Assembly: GCA_963678215.1 (NCBI GenBank)
Contig: OY782758.1
Location: 1,550,001 to 1,614,000 of the forward strand
DNA from: Thiobius zoothamnicola
Lineage (GTDB): Bacteria > Pseudomonadota > Gammaproteobacteria > Chromatiales > Chromatiaceae
Direction of reading: 5' to 3'
Length of the DNA: 64,000 bases
Shown here: positions 26,080-35,312 of the stretch, one piece after another
Layout: every line of letters begins with the position of its first letter
How positions within the stretch are numbered: position 1 is the stretch's first letter
The notes under the pieces: model-generated
Databases searched by the model: none
Told to the model about the DNA's origin: nothing
Seen by the model: the letters and a program-made list of their open reading frames with translations, nothing else
Program-made: the position numbers and the translations under genes

Positions 26080-26901
26080 ATGTATACACGCAAAATATTA
26101 CAAAAACTCAAAATTCTGGTTCCTCAGATTGCTGATCAGGAACTGCTATCCAGATTTAATCGGGTTGAGAGCGATCACAAAGCCGATGGTTCCGTGGTGA
26201 CTGAAGCCGATTTCAATATGCAAAACCGTCTACTGGATGCATTGGCGGAAGAATGGCCTGAAATCGCGTTACTCGGTGAAGAAATGACGACAGAAAGCCA
26301 ACAAGCCTTATTAGACAACCACTCACAAAACCTCTGGATCGTGGACCCACTGGACGGCACCAGCAACTTCAGTTCAGGCATCCCTTTCTTCGGGGTTTCC
26401 ATCGCCCTCCTTTCAGAAGGCGAAATGAAAATCGGCCTGATCTATGACCCGGTCAGACGCGAACTGTTCAGCGCCTTGCAAAATCAGGGTGCCTGGCTGA
26501 ATGATCATCCTTTATACGCACCCACTGTCAAACCCGCATTAGCCCACGCCATGGCCATGGTGGATTTAAAACGCCTGCCTGCTCATCTCATTCAACACCT
26601 GGCGCAACATCCACCCTATCGATCACAACGCAGTTTTGGTTCAGTTGCCTTGGATTGGTGTTGGCTGGCCACCGGGCGCGTCCAGATTTACCTGCATGGC
26701 GGACAAAAACTTTGGGACTATGCGGCGGGCCAGCTCATCTTCCAGGAAGCTGGTGGCCACGGCGGTTTATACACGGATTATGCCGGAACCCGCGCCACGC
26801 GCCTCAACTTAAAACCCCATATCGGCCTGGCGGCATCATCCGACACACTATTTCAACATTGGTCTGATTGGGTGAAAAACCATGCGCAGATGAGGGCTTA
26901 A
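26080..26901 (+). CDS. Inositol monophosphatase family protein
   Basis: A Mg2+-dependent sugar or inositol phosphatase of 273 residues. The metal and phosphate motifs are LLGEEMT, WIVDPLDGTSNFSSGIPFF and WDYAAGQLIFQEAGG, in the family order. SuhB and histidinol-phosphatase-like members share this signature, so the substrate cannot be told. GGAAGGAAC precedes the ATG. It is probably monocistronic; the rnfC gene begins 118 bp later on the same strand. In a strain making heptose-based sugars it could serve many phosphates, but nothing links it directly. Confidence 0.88.
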   Translation: MYTRKILQKLKILVPQIADQELLSRFNRVESDHKADGSVVTEADFNMQNRLLDALAEEWPEIALLGEEMTTESQQALLDNHSQNLWIVDPLDGTSNFSSGIPFFGVSIALLSEGEMKIGLIYDPVRRELFSALQNQGAWLNDHPLYAPTVKPALAHAMAMVDLKRLPAHLIQHLAQHPPYRSQRSFGSVALDWCWLATGRVQIYLHGGQKLWDYAAGQLIFQEAGGHGGLYTDYAGTRATRLNLKPHIGLAASSDTLFQHWSDWVKNHAQMRA

Positions 26902-27019
26902 TGATGATAATCAAAGCCTTGCAGATAATAACTGCATTTTCAGCAGCCTCTTAAACACAATTTAAAACCGTTAGAATAAATATCACCCAATGCCTTTCAG
27001 CCTGGTTTGGTGAGCGTTT

Positions 27020-28567
27020 ATGTCTGATACATTGTTTGATTTTCCTGGCGGTCTGTATCTGGATGACCACAAAGCCGCATCCGTCAGCATCCCTGTCCAA
27101 CAGGTTGCCTTACCCGAAATACTCCGTCTGCCACTGCATCAGCATACCGGCTCAACCGCGCAGCCTGTGGTGAAACCCGGCGACAAGGTTTTGAAAGGTC
27201 AAATCATTGCTGAAGCGCAAGACCTGATCAGCGCGCATATCCATGCACCAACTTCAGGCTATGTAACAGAAATCGCCAAACACGCCGTGCCCCACCCCTC
27301 CTGCCTGCATGCGCCCTGCATTGTGCTGGCGACTGATGGCGCCGATCAATGGTCGGCAGAACTGCCTGAACCCATCCCCGCTTACCGCCACACCGATCCG
27401 GAAGTGCTACGGCTGCGTTTACGCTGGGCAGGCGTCGTTGGTTTGGGCGGAGCCGTATTCCCAACCTGCGTCAAAACCCGGGCAGCGGATGCCGGTGAAA
27501 TCAACACACTGATTATCAATGCCGCAGAGTGTGAACCCTATATCACCTGCGACGACATGCTCATGCGCGAGCAAGCGGCGGATATTCTGGATGGCATCGA
27601 TATCCTGCAATACATCATCAAAGCGGAACAGGTGTTGATCGGCATTGAAGACAATAAGCCGGAAGCCATTGCAGCACTGCAAGCCGAACAGGATAAACGC
27701 CAGTCTGATGATATCAAGCTGGTGACAATACCCGCCAAATACCCGAGCGGGGGTGAAAAACAGTTGATCCAACTATTGACTGGCAAGCAAACCCCTTCCG
27801 GCGGCAGACCATCGGATATCGGTGTGCTTTGCCAGAATGTCGCCACCTGTAAGGCGATCGCAGACGCCATATTACGCGGACATCCGCTCATCAATCGCAT
27901 TGTCACCCTGACCGGCGAAGGCATCACGCAACCCGGCAACTATCATGTCCCGATGGGTATGTCAGTACGTGAACTCATCAACCAAGCCGGTGGATATAAA
28001 AGCGAAGCCTACCGCTTGGTAATGGGTGGCCCAATGATGGGATTCAGTCTGCCGGACGACGATGTGCCGATCACCAAGGGCAGTAATTGCTTTATTGTCG
28101 CCAGTCCTGATGAAATGCCAGCCCCTCAACCCGCCCAGCCTTGCATCCGCTGCGGGGAATGCGCCAAAGTCTGTCCCGCGCTGTTGCTACCTCAGCAACT
28201 CTACTGGCATGCTCAGGCGCGCGATCTGGAAAAAGTTCAGGCATACCACTTGTTCGATTGCATCGAATGCGGCTGTTGCGCGCATGTCTGTCCTTCGCAT
28301 ATCCCATTAGTCCAATACTACCGCTATGCAAAAACGGAAATACGCATGGCGAAGCAGGAAAAGGTAAAATCAGAAATCGCCCGGCAACGCTTCGACAGCC
28401 GCACGGCACGGCTGCAACGTCTGGCGGCGGAACGCAAAGCGCGATTACGCAAGAGAAAGGAAGAACTGAACGCCAAGTCGCCCGACAATGATGCAAAAAA
28501 AGCCGCGATAGCCGCCGCCATGCAACGCGTCAACGCCCGCAAAAAACTTCAGAACACCAACACCTAA
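27020..28567 (+). CDS. rnfC: Ion-translocating Rnf/Rsx complex subunit C
   Basis: Peripheral Rnf subunit that binds FMN and NADH and carries two [4Fe-4S] clusters. The 515-residue protein has the Rnf N-terminal region, the flavin/NADH loop VVGLGGAVFPTCVKT, and two clusters: CIRCGECAKVCP near residue 375 and CIECGCCAHVCP near 414. The charged, Ala-rich C-terminal tail is shorter than that of many gammaproteobacterial RnfC proteins. It is the first gene of a compact rnfC-D-G set: rnfD starts on the base after its stop. rnfA and rnfB, which normally precede it, are not here. Confidence 0.95.
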   Translation: MSDTLFDFPGGLYLDDHKAASVSIPVQQVALPEILRLPLHQHTGSTAQPVVKPGDKVLKGQIIAEAQDLISAHIHAPTSGYVTEIAKHAVPHPSCLHAPCIVLATDGADQWSAELPEPIPAYRHTDPEVLRLRLRWAGVVGLGGAVFPTCVKTRAADAGEINTLIINAAECEPYITCDDMLMREQAADILDGIDILQYIIKAEQVLIGIEDNKPEAIAALQAEQDKRQSDDIKLVTIPAKYPSGGEKQLIQLLTGKQTPSGGRPSDIGVLCQNVATCKAIADAILRGHPLINRIVTLTGEGITQPGNYHVPMGMSVRELINQAGGYKSEAYRLVMGGPMMGFSLPDDDVPITKGSNCFIVASPDEMPAPQPAQPCIRCGECAKVCPALLLPQQLYWHAQARDLEKVQAYHLFDCIECGCCAHVCPSHIPLVQYYRYAKTEIRMAKQEKVKSEIARQRFDSRTARLQRLAAERKARLRKRKEELNAKSPDNDAKKAAIAAAMQRVNARKKLQNTNT

Positions 28568-29611
28568 ATGCAATTCAACACTCAAAGCTCGCCCCACTTC
28601 CGATCAGAAAACCAAGTCAACCGGATCATGGCGCATGTCTTAATCGCCCTGATCCCTGGCACGTTAGCCATGTGGTGGTTTTTTGGCTGGGGCGTACTGG
28701 TCAACATCGCTTTAGCCTGCCTGACCGCCGTGGTCGCGGAAACCCTCTTTATCCGCGCGCGCGGACGCAACCCAATACCCGCCATCAGCGATTTGAGCGC
28801 ATTAGTCACCGCCTGGTTACTGGCGCTCGCCCTCCCCCCCTTGTTGCCTTGGTGGCAAACCGTGATCGGCGTGCTTTTCGCCATCGTTGTGGTGAAGCAA
28901 TTATTCGGCGGCATTGGCTACAATCCCTTTAACCCGGCGATGGCGGGCTATGTCCTGCTATTAATCTCCTTCCCCGTCACCATGACCCGCTGGTCACAGC
29001 CGGAAATGGTCTCCGGTTACGTATTAAGCCTGGGAGAAACATTACAGATTATTTTCACCGGCGCTTTACCGTTTGAATACACCTGGGACGCCATCACCAG
29101 CGCAACACCATTGGACCGTATGCGGAATGCCCTGGCACAAAACCAGATCATCAGCGAGATTCGTGAAGATCCACTCTGGGGCGACTATGGTGCGCGCGGT
29201 TGGGAATGGGTCAGCAATTGGTTTTTACTGGGCGGCCTGTTCCTGCTGTGGCGCCATATCATCCATTGGCGCATCCCTGTCAGCATGCTGGGCGCGCTCC
29301 TGGTGATCGCCGGGCTTTTCTGGATGATTGATCCGGAAACGCACCCTTTCCCCGCATTCCACCTCTTCAGCGGTGCGGCCATTCTGGGTGCTTTCTTCAT
29401 CGCCACAGATCCGGTCAGCGCCAGCACAACGCCACGCGGACAGTGGATTTATGGCGCAAGCATCGGGATGCTGATATTCGTCATACGCACCTGGGGAGGC
29501 TACCCGGATGCCGTCGCTTTCGCCGTCCTGTTAATGAACGCGGCGGCACCAACTATCGATTACTACACCAAACCTAAAGTCTTCGGCGCGGTGGACGACA
29601 AAAATGCCTGA
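28568..29611 (+). CDS. rnfD: Rnf/Rsx complex membrane subunit D
   Basis: Polytopic membrane subunit of 347 residues with covalently bound FMN. Membrane helices are visible throughout, with the characteristic GGIGYNPFNPAMAGYVLL and, at about residue 180, TSATPLDRM, whose threonine is the flavin attachment site in the family. The C-terminal FHLFSGAAILGAFFIATDPV is also typical. It abuts rnfC with no gap and overlaps rnfG by 8 bp, so translation is coupled. It shares the electron and ion path with RnfG, RnfE and RnfA. Confidence 0.95.
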   Translation: MQFNTQSSPHFRSENQVNRIMAHVLIALIPGTLAMWWFFGWGVLVNIALACLTAVVAETLFIRARGRNPIPAISDLSALVTAWLLALALPPLLPWWQTVIGVLFAIVVVKQLFGGIGYNPFNPAMAGYVLLLISFPVTMTRWSQPEMVSGYVLSLGETLQIIFTGALPFEYTWDAITSATPLDRMRNALAQNQIISEIREDPLWGDYGARGWEWVSNWFLLGGLFLLWRHIIHWRIPVSMLGALLVIAGLFWMIDPETHPFPAFHLFSGAAILGAFFIATDPVSASTTPRGQWIYGASIGMLIFVIRTWGGYPDAVAFAVLLMNAAAPTIDYYTKPKVFGAVDDKNA

Positions 29612-30272
29612 CCCCTCTCACCTTCGGCGAAAATGGTCTGGGTTAGCCAAGGCAGCAGGCGCGCTAACGCTATTCGCCCTGCTGGGTGCCATCTTGGTCG
29701 GACTCGGCTATCAAAACGCCATTGAACGCATTAAAAGTAACGAACGGGAAGCACTGCTGCATCAATTGCTCGAAATCGTGCCACGCGAACAATGTGACAA
29801 TAACATGCTCACAGACACCCGCATCATCCAGGCACCAGATCATCTGGGCAGTGAGCAAACCACCGTATATCGCGCCCGGACTGAAAATGGCCCCTTCGCG
29901 GCCATTTTCAGTCCGGTTATCGCCAGCGGCTATAACGGCGATATCCACCTGCTGGTCGGCATCAACACCAATGGTTCCATTGCTGGCGTGCGGGTGCTCA
30001 AACACCGTGAAACCCCCGGTCTTGGCGATAAAATTGAGATCGAACGCGACCCCTGGGTTCTGGACTTTGACGGTGCCAGTCTGCTCAAACCCAAACCAGA
30101 CGACTGGCGCGTCGAACGGGATGGCGGTGTATTCGACCAATTCACTGGCGCGACCATCACGCCTCGCGCCATTGTTCTGGCGGTCAAAAAAGCCTTGGAA
30201 TATTTCCAGAAAAACCAGGAGCGGGTGTTCTCAGTCGGCGAATCCGATGATCACCTCACTGAAGATTGGTAA
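29604..30272 (+). CDS. rnfG: Rnf/Rsx complex subunit G
   Basis: Membrane-anchored periplasmic flavoprotein of 222 residues. One N-terminal helix (AAGALTLFALLGAILVGLGY) is followed by an FMN-binding domain; DQFTGATITPRA at about residue 175 holds the threonine that carries FMN by a phosphoester bond. ETPGLGDKIE is another family marker. In the usual order rnfE and nth follow, but here the operon stops, a degenerate palindromic repeat follows and the next gene is convergent dctM. RnfE is found instead 20 kb away. Confidence 0.95.
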   Translation: MPDPSHLRRKWSGLAKAAGALTLFALLGAILVGLGYQNAIERIKSNEREALLHQLLEIVPREQCDNNMLTDTRIIQAPDHLGSEQTTVYRARTENGPFAAIFSPVIASGYNGDIHLLVGINTNGSIAGVRVLKHRETPGLGDKIEIERDPWVLDFDGASLLKPKPDDWRVERDGGVFDQFTGATITPRAIVLAVKKALEYFQKNQERVFSVGESDDHLTEDW

Positions 30273-30291
30273 GGTTTCTGTTAAATCGCGC

Positions 30292-30320
30292 CCTCATTTC
30301 CACACAGGCGGGAATGACGG
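30292..30320. repeat. Degenerate copy of the CGTCATTCCCGC palindromic repeat
   Basis: CACACAGGCGGGAATGACGG matches one arm of the 23-kb repeats well, while the other arm (CTCATTTCC) is eroded. It lies between rnfG and dctM, which converge, where such elements often sit and may help end transcription. Confidence 0.7.
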
Positions 30321-30412
30321 ATACGTCTCTTCCATTCTCCAGGACACAAAAACCCCCGGCCACATGCCATTAGCGTCCGAAAGCCACAAAGCGCCGCCTC
30401 TTGACGCGATAT

Positions 30413-31702
30413 CTAATGCAATAAAAACAACTCTGGATACAGCAAAATAGATGCCAAAACGCCCACCTGTATCACAATAAATGGCATCACTCCACGGTAA
30501 ATATCCACGGTCTGTACGCTGGGCGGTGCGACGCCTTTCAAATAAAACAAGCTAAACCCAAAAGGCGGCGTCAGAAAAGAAGTCTGCAGATTCATCGCGA
30601 TCAAAATCGCGAACCACAACATGTTAATCCCCATCGCCTCAGCAATCGGAGCCAGGATAGGCACTACGATAAAAGAGATTTCAACAAAATCAATAAAGAA
30701 GCCGAGCAGCAAAATCATCAACATGGACAAAATCAGAAAGCCCCACTTCTCACCGGGCAACTGCATCATGAACGCTTCAACGATCACATCGCCCCCGGTA
30801 TAAGTAAACACCATGGAAAAAGCAGTCGCGCCGAGCAAAATCGCAAAGACCATTGCGGTGATCTTGACGGTCTCCAATGCGCTGTCAAATAACATCCGCC
30901 AACTGAATTTGCGGTACAAAAGAGCCAGCAACACAGCCCCCACGCCACCCAAAGCCGACGATTCCGTCGGTGTGGCGATGCCAGCGAAAATCGAGCCAAG
31001 CACAATCACAATCAACGCCAATGGCGGCAGAATGGCCTTAATGGCGAACCAATATTGCATTGTTTGGCTCACAGACTGATCATCAAAGGGAATCGCTGGT
31101 GCCGCTTGTTTATCCATCCAGGCATAAATCAACACATACGCAATATACAACCCGACCAATAACAAGCCTGGGATAATCGCCGCCTGAAACAAATCACCCA
31201 CCGGCAAACCCAACACATCGCCCAAAATAATCAGAATGATCGACGGCGGAATAATCTGACCCAATGTGCCAGAACTGCAAATGGTCCCGGCGGCCAAGCC
31301 TTTGCTATAACCATATTTCAACATCACCGGTAACGAAATCACTCCCATCGCCACAACGCTCGCGCCAACCACACCGGTCGAAGCCGCCAGCAAGGCACCC
31401 ACCAGAATTGTCGATACCGCCAAGCCACCACGGAGGCCGCCGAATAAACGGCCCATCGATTCCAACAACTGCTCAGCAAGCTGGGTCTTTTGCAACACAA
31501 TGCCCATGAAAATAAACAAGGGCACTGCCATCAACACCACATTCTGCATAATGTTGTAAATGCGGAATGGCATGAAGGCGAATAAATCCCAACCTTCGGC
31601 CAGCACCCCAAAAATTAACGCCACGCCGCCAAATGTGAAAGCAACGGGAAAACCCAGCAGCAACAACAGCAAAGCGGCGAGAAACATCACAATACCAATC
31701 AT
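30413..31702 (-). CDS. dctM: TRAP transporter large permease
   Basis: Large membrane subunit of a DctP-type tripartite transporter, 429 residues with about twelve helices, importing small carboxylates with sodium. Family motifs include GFPVAFTFGG, AASTGVVGASVVAMG, GTLGQIIPPSIILI and NLQTSFLTPPFGFSLFYLKG. An AGGTGAG sequence is eight bases before the ATG. In complete operons dctM directly follows dctQ; here about 3.6 kb with two unrelated genes separates them. The 13 bases from its start codon upstream are repeated exactly upstream of the monooxygenase gene. Confidence 0.94.
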   Translation of the reverse strand: MIGIVMFLAALLLLLLGFPVAFTFGGVALIFGVLAEGWDLFAFMPFRIYNIMQNVVLMAVPLFIFMGIVLQKTQLAEQLLESMGRLFGGLRGGLAVSTILVGALLAASTGVVGASVVAMGVISLPVMLKYGYSKGLAAGTICSSGTLGQIIPPSIILIILGDVLGLPVGDLFQAAIIPGLLLVGLYIAYVLIYAWMDKQAAPAIPFDDQSVSQTMQYWFAIKAILPPLALIVIVLGSIFAGIATPTESSALGGVGAVLLALLYRKFSWRMLFDSALETVKITAMVFAILLGATAFSMVFTYTGGDVIVEAFMMQLPGEKWGFLILSMLMILLLGFFIDFVEISFIVVPILAPIAEAMGINMLWFAILIAMNLQTSFLTPPFGFSLFYLKGVAPPSVQTVDIYRGVMPFIVIQVGVLASILLYPELFLLH

Positions 31703-31712
31703 AATAAACTCA
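31700..31712 (-). repeat. 13-bp direct repeat at the dctM start (copy 1)
   Basis: TGAGTTTATTATG, ending with the dctM start codon, recurs exactly at 34398-34410, ending with the monooxygenase start codon. Weak similarity continues a few bases upstream with small gaps. It may mark the junction of the inserted gene or a copied translation-initiation region. Confidence 0.7.
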
Positions 31713-31724
31713 CCTACCCATAAA

Positions 31725-34400
31725 CTAGAATGTGTTATCTCGAATACCTGACACGCCTATAAGATCGTCAACATCGAAACCATCAGGGAAATCATATTGA
31801 TGCCAGTGAATCGGGTTATCCAACGCAACTTGAACCGCAAGTTGGCATAGCCTCGCCTCACAAGAAGCTTTATCACGGATTTCAAACCATCGTTCTCTAC
31901 AAACAGCAACGACCTTGCCAATATGTATATCCTCTTCATTAGCAAGCGCACGCTCACACACACGATCCCAATCATCCAGTGTAAATATAGAATCCTCAGG
32001 AATAACTGAATGGAATTCAGGGCAATCCTGGACGATATAAATAACGAATAATACACATAACATATGTCTAATCGAAACTAGAGCATCCGCTTTATCCAAC
32101 AGTGGTATAATCTGACAAAGCGCCCATGAAGCCGTAACACCATGAATGAATACAAATTCATTCTTATTCTCACAAAGGGCATAAATCTTGATCGCCTGAT
32201 CCAGAGTCCATTTCGCCAGTGCCGTCACATCAACTTCGTCAGCTTCAATCTCACACAAACCCGGAACCTGCACCTTATCAACATAACTCAATAACATATC
32301 GCCCACTTCCAGCATCGCCGCAATACGATACTGTGGCGTACTCGAGACCCAACCCTCCTTCTCCGACCTCATTTCCATCTCTCGAGTTTTTTGTAATTGG
32401 ATATAAAGGTCTTTATTCTGCTTCAACAACGCCAACGAATCCATAAACGACAAGGAACCTTTCCCAAAATGTTGCAAACCATCTCTTTCCTCGTTCTTAC
32501 TATGAATGATTGGTTTATTCGTATAATGAAGATACGATAACTGCTCAACAATCATCTTATTACTGCCACTACAAATAGAATAGCCAAGATTTATCAGGCC
32601 ATGCAGCAGCGAGCCAGCCATACCAGAAGATAATATAGGAAAGCTTTTCCTTAAGAGTCTATCGATATCTCCATCAAGAGCTTCCAGCTCATCATAATAT
32701 AACTGTCGTATTCGATAATACTGTTTACGTTCCCCCAATAAATCAGTAAGTGTCTTTGCGGACGGATTCGCTTCTTCCGGTATCTTGCCTAAAGCATTAA
32801 GTCCTGGCTCCAGTTTTCTCGTATAGCAATCCAGAAACCGTCTAACCTGTCGTCGATCCCCACCAAGTTGCGCAAGGGCGACAACGGCACAGACAAGATG
32901 AGAAGACAAGAATTCATCAAATTCTGGATAGAACTGATCTGTAGAATGCGCTTCAAGTTCAACTTGCAACCATGTTTTCCGATTTAAGTCTTGAATTTTT
33001 GGATAACCCATCCACATATCACTAACCTTATCCCTCCACAAAGACATCGAATCCTTCCCTGTCCAGGCTATGGAATCCTTAATCAACGCAGACATGCCAT
33101 CACTCTCTCCTTCTTCAAATAAGATATGTTCAGCAGCTTCATTTGACATATCACGTATAGTCATTGCCCTTTCCATCTGATATTCAGAAATTTTTTCTAA
33201 TGCAACCGATAATGACTCATTCTCACGAATAGATGAAAGTAATACATGCGCAGCCAAACAAGCATCTTCAATTGCAAGTGTCGCTCCTTGACCAAGAGCT
33301 GGACAAAACCCATGGGAAGCATCCCCTAGAAAAAGGATCTTCTTTTTATCATCATGATAAATAACAGGTGTATGCTGAAAACGCGACCAATGAAGTTTAT
33401 CAGCATTACCGGAAACAGCATCACGAATATATTTAGCCTCTTCGGTCATAGAAATATCACCTCCTGCTGGACTAAGGAGACAATAAAGGGCCTCGGCTGT
33501 TTTAGCTGATTCAGGTATATCCTCGCCTATTGGAATAGCAAAATTCCCAAATAAATAGAGAGACTCCCCAACCTCATGCCGAAAATTAGAGGCAGGAATA
33601 CGCATAATCCCGACGCGCACATTGGAACGGAGAACACACTCAGTAAACATCGCATCATAACGAAGAATAGAATCTTTATTCAGGTTTTCCACAGATGGAG
33701 TCACGTTATAGAAAAGCTGAAGATCATCAAAAAATACCGATCCATCTTGGAAAGCATCAAACGGACTTCCATCAAGATGACAATTTGGTAACAAGATCCG
33801 GAAATTACATACCCCTCCGAAGATAGTCTCAGGAACACCAACCATTGTAGATCTAATAGACGAATATCGCCCATCGCAAGCAATCAGGAGATCAAAATTT
33901 CTTTCAGAGAGAAAGCCATCATTCTTGACAAAAGATATGCTAATACTGCCATCTTCCTCTATTAAACATCTCGTTACTTCAGCATCATAAATAATACTAT
34001 TTCCAAGACAACCTCGTACTAACGTATTTGCATCGTCCCATCTCACTCTACACCCTGAAACATCCGCAAGGCCATCTTCTACTATATTTATACTGTATAG
34101 GATTTCCCCCTCTACCGTCACACTAGATACATACTCACGATCTGCTCCGATTACATAGAATTTCTCATACAACTCGCGATCAATTTGCTTGAGCATTGCC
34201 ATCGCATTCGAGTTTATATTAAGCCCTGCTCCGGTAACTGGCTGCGTCCAGTGATTACTCACTTGTCTTCGTTGGGTCTTCTCAAAAACAGTAACCTCAA
34301 CATTCACATCATGCCTCAGCAACTGCCTAGCCAAGATACCTCCGCTAAATCCCGAGCCTACAATACCTATCCGAATTGGTTTCGATTGACCAAATTTCAT
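31725..34400 (-). CDS. FAD-dependent monooxygenase fused to a questin-oxidase-like (AflY/DUF4243) domain
   Basis: An 891-residue two-domain protein. Residues 1 to about 430 are a class A flavin monooxygenase: IGIVGSGFSGG for the FAD Rossmann fold, LLIACDGRYSS (the DG motif, about 172-182) and ILFLGDASHGFCPALGQG (the GD motif, about 355-372). From about 480 on it resembles questin-oxidase/AflY proteins of fungal and some bacterial pathways: STDQFYPEFDEFLSSHLVCA, LLHGLINLGYSICSGSNK and FVFIHGVTASWALCQIIPLL. AflY-type enzymes take part in oxidative cleavage of aromatic polyketides, so the fusion could hydroxylate then cleave one substrate. It is AT-rich compared with the neighbours and interrupts a TRAP operon. 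Domain identity is by motif resemblance; the substrate is unknown. Confidence 0.78.
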   Translation of the reverse strand: MKFGQSKPIRIGIVGSGFSGGILARQLLRHDVNVEVTVFEKTQRRQVSNHWTQPVTGAGLNINSNAMAMLKQIDRELYEKFYVIGADREYVSSVTVEGEILYSINIVEDGLADVSGCRVRWDDANTLVRGCLGNSIIYDAEVTRCLIEEDGSISISFVKNDGFLSERNFDLLIACDGRYSSIRSTMVGVPETIFGGVCNFRILLPNCHLDGSPFDAFQDGSVFFDDLQLFYNVTPSVENLNKDSILRYDAMFTECVLRSNVRVGIMRIPASNFRHEVGESLYLFGNFAIPIGEDIPESAKTAEALYCLLSPAGGDISMTEEAKYIRDAVSGNADKLHWSRFQHTPVIYHDDKKKILFLGDASHGFCPALGQGATLAIEDACLAAHVLLSSIRENESLSVALEKISEYQMERAMTIRDMSNEAAEHILFEEGESDGMSALIKDSIAWTGKDSMSLWRDKVSDMWMGYPKIQDLNRKTWLQVELEAHSTDQFYPEFDEFLSSHLVCAVVALAQLGGDRRQVRRFLDCYTRKLEPGLNALGKIPEEANPSAKTLTDLLGERKQYYRIRQLYYDELEALDGDIDRLLRKSFPILSSGMAGSLLHGLINLGYSICSGSNKMIVEQLSYLHYTNKPIIHSKNEERDGLQHFGKGSLSFMDSLALLKQNKDLYIQLQKTREMEMRSEKEGWVSSTPQYRIAAMLEVGDMLLSYVDKVQVPGLCEIEADEVDVTALAKWTLDQAIKIYALCENKNEFVFIHGVTASWALCQIIPLLDKADALVSIRHMLCVLFVIYIVQDCPEFHSVIPEDSIFTLDDWDRVCERALANEEDIHIGKVVAVCRERWFEIRDKASCEARLCQLAVQVALDNPIHWHQYDFPDGFDVDDLIGVSGIRDNTF

Positions 34401-34410
34401 AATAAACTCA
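34398..34410 (-). repeat. 13-bp direct repeat at the monooxygenase start (copy 2)
   Basis: Exact copy of the 31700-31712 element in the same orientation, again ending with a start codon. The two copies bracket the monooxygenase gene alone, not the pathogen-related-like gene upstream. Confidence 0.7.
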
Positions 34411-34528
34411 AACCTAACCAGAAGCCTCCTTAACCAAGGGATCAGACCTATCCCCTCTTAACTAGCTCTAAATGACCTAGATTAAGGTGGGAATTGCTAA
34501 AATATCTGTCTGATCCTGATTTTCAAAC

Positions 34529-35164
34529 TTATCCAGCCAATTTCATTAGAAACTCATGCGTATCAAAAAAGTGTTCAATACGTTCAATTTTCAGATCCTC
34601 CGCTACTTCAGCGGAACTCAATCCAACAATCTCGATCACCTCTCCCGTTGACTCATGACTCTTATAAGTACCACTGAACGTACCCCAATGCCTCCATTTA
34701 AAAACCACATTGGGTGGGCCTGAAAGTACTTTAATCAGCTCCCAATGAAAACCGTTCGGGAATGCAGTATGAAAAACCTCATAGGATGAATCAAAGTCCT
34801 CTTCCGAAGCTTTATATTGTTTGGAATCACCAAGAAATAAATTATATGTCCCTTTATCCACAGCTTCTTGGGCAGTATATTCCTTTCCTCCATTCGTACT
34901 CATACGAAATCTATCCTCAACGATGGAAAGCCATTGTTGAGGATTTATTTTAAAGGAAGCCTCCATTTCGAATGTCTTCACTAAATTATGAACAATCGCA
35001 TCTAACGTTCCCTCTGCATGGTTAAATTTACACTCCTTATCCGAAGAGGTATTTATACGAGTGTAATCAGGACGCCGACCATAACGCCATGCCACGCCCT
35101 CATCCTGGCTCAACACATGCTCTCTTTCCTTTACCCAAAGAGGCAGATCTTGTTTCTCATCCAT
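34529..35164 (-). CDS. SnoaL-like protein resembling plant/fungal pathogen-related protein
   Basis: A 211-residue soluble protein without signal peptide. The order of its motifs follows the barley-type pathogen-related protein family: WRYGRRPDYTRIN, EGTLDAIVHNLVKTFEME (residues 51-68), RMSTNGGKEYTAQEAVDKGT, SSYEVFHTAFPNGFHWELIK, LSGPPNVVFKWRHWGTFSG and ESTGEVIEIVGLSSAEV. The second half has the SnoaL/NTF2-like fold that occurs in polyketide cyclases and hydratases. The family is found mainly in plants and fungi, which makes a bacterial copy notable. GGAG lies nine bases before the ATG. It precedes the monooxygenase on the same strand and is AT-rich, so the two probably arrived and work together. 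Confidence 0.72.
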   Translation of the reverse strand: MDEKQDLPLWVKEREHVLSQDEGVAWRYGRRPDYTRINTSSDKECKFNHAEGTLDAIVHNLVKTFEMEASFKINPQQWLSIVEDRFRMSTNGGKEYTAQEAVDKGTYNLFLGDSKQYKASEEDFDSSYEVFHTAFPNGFHWELIKVLSGPPNVVFKWRHWGTFSGTYKSHESTGEVIEIVGLSSAEVAEDLKIERIEHFFDTHEFLMKLAG

Positions 35165-35266
35165 TCCAATAACTCCTATCGGTTATAAAACAACAAATAG
35201 CAACATAACTCAGCTATTACCACACTCACACCATTTTCTATAGTTCATCCCAACAGAAGTGGTGCA

Positions 35267-35282
35267 CTTTAATTAATTAAAG
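35267..35282. repeat. Perfect 16-bp palindrome between dctQ and the inserted gene
   Basis: CTTTAATTAATTAAAG is fully self-complementary. It lies in the 148-bp gap downstream of dctQ and about 100 bp upstream of the pathogen-related-like gene, so it could be an operator for the inserted pair or a trace of the insertion junction. Confidence 0.6.
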
Positions 35283-35312
35283 AATGAAACTGCTAATTCG
35301 CTTAGGAAGCTG

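Noticed and set aside
29686..30450. A 254-codon plus-strand frame overlapping rnfG
   Set aside because: It is a shifted reading of rnfG, rich in Ser, Thr and Pro, and has no family motif.
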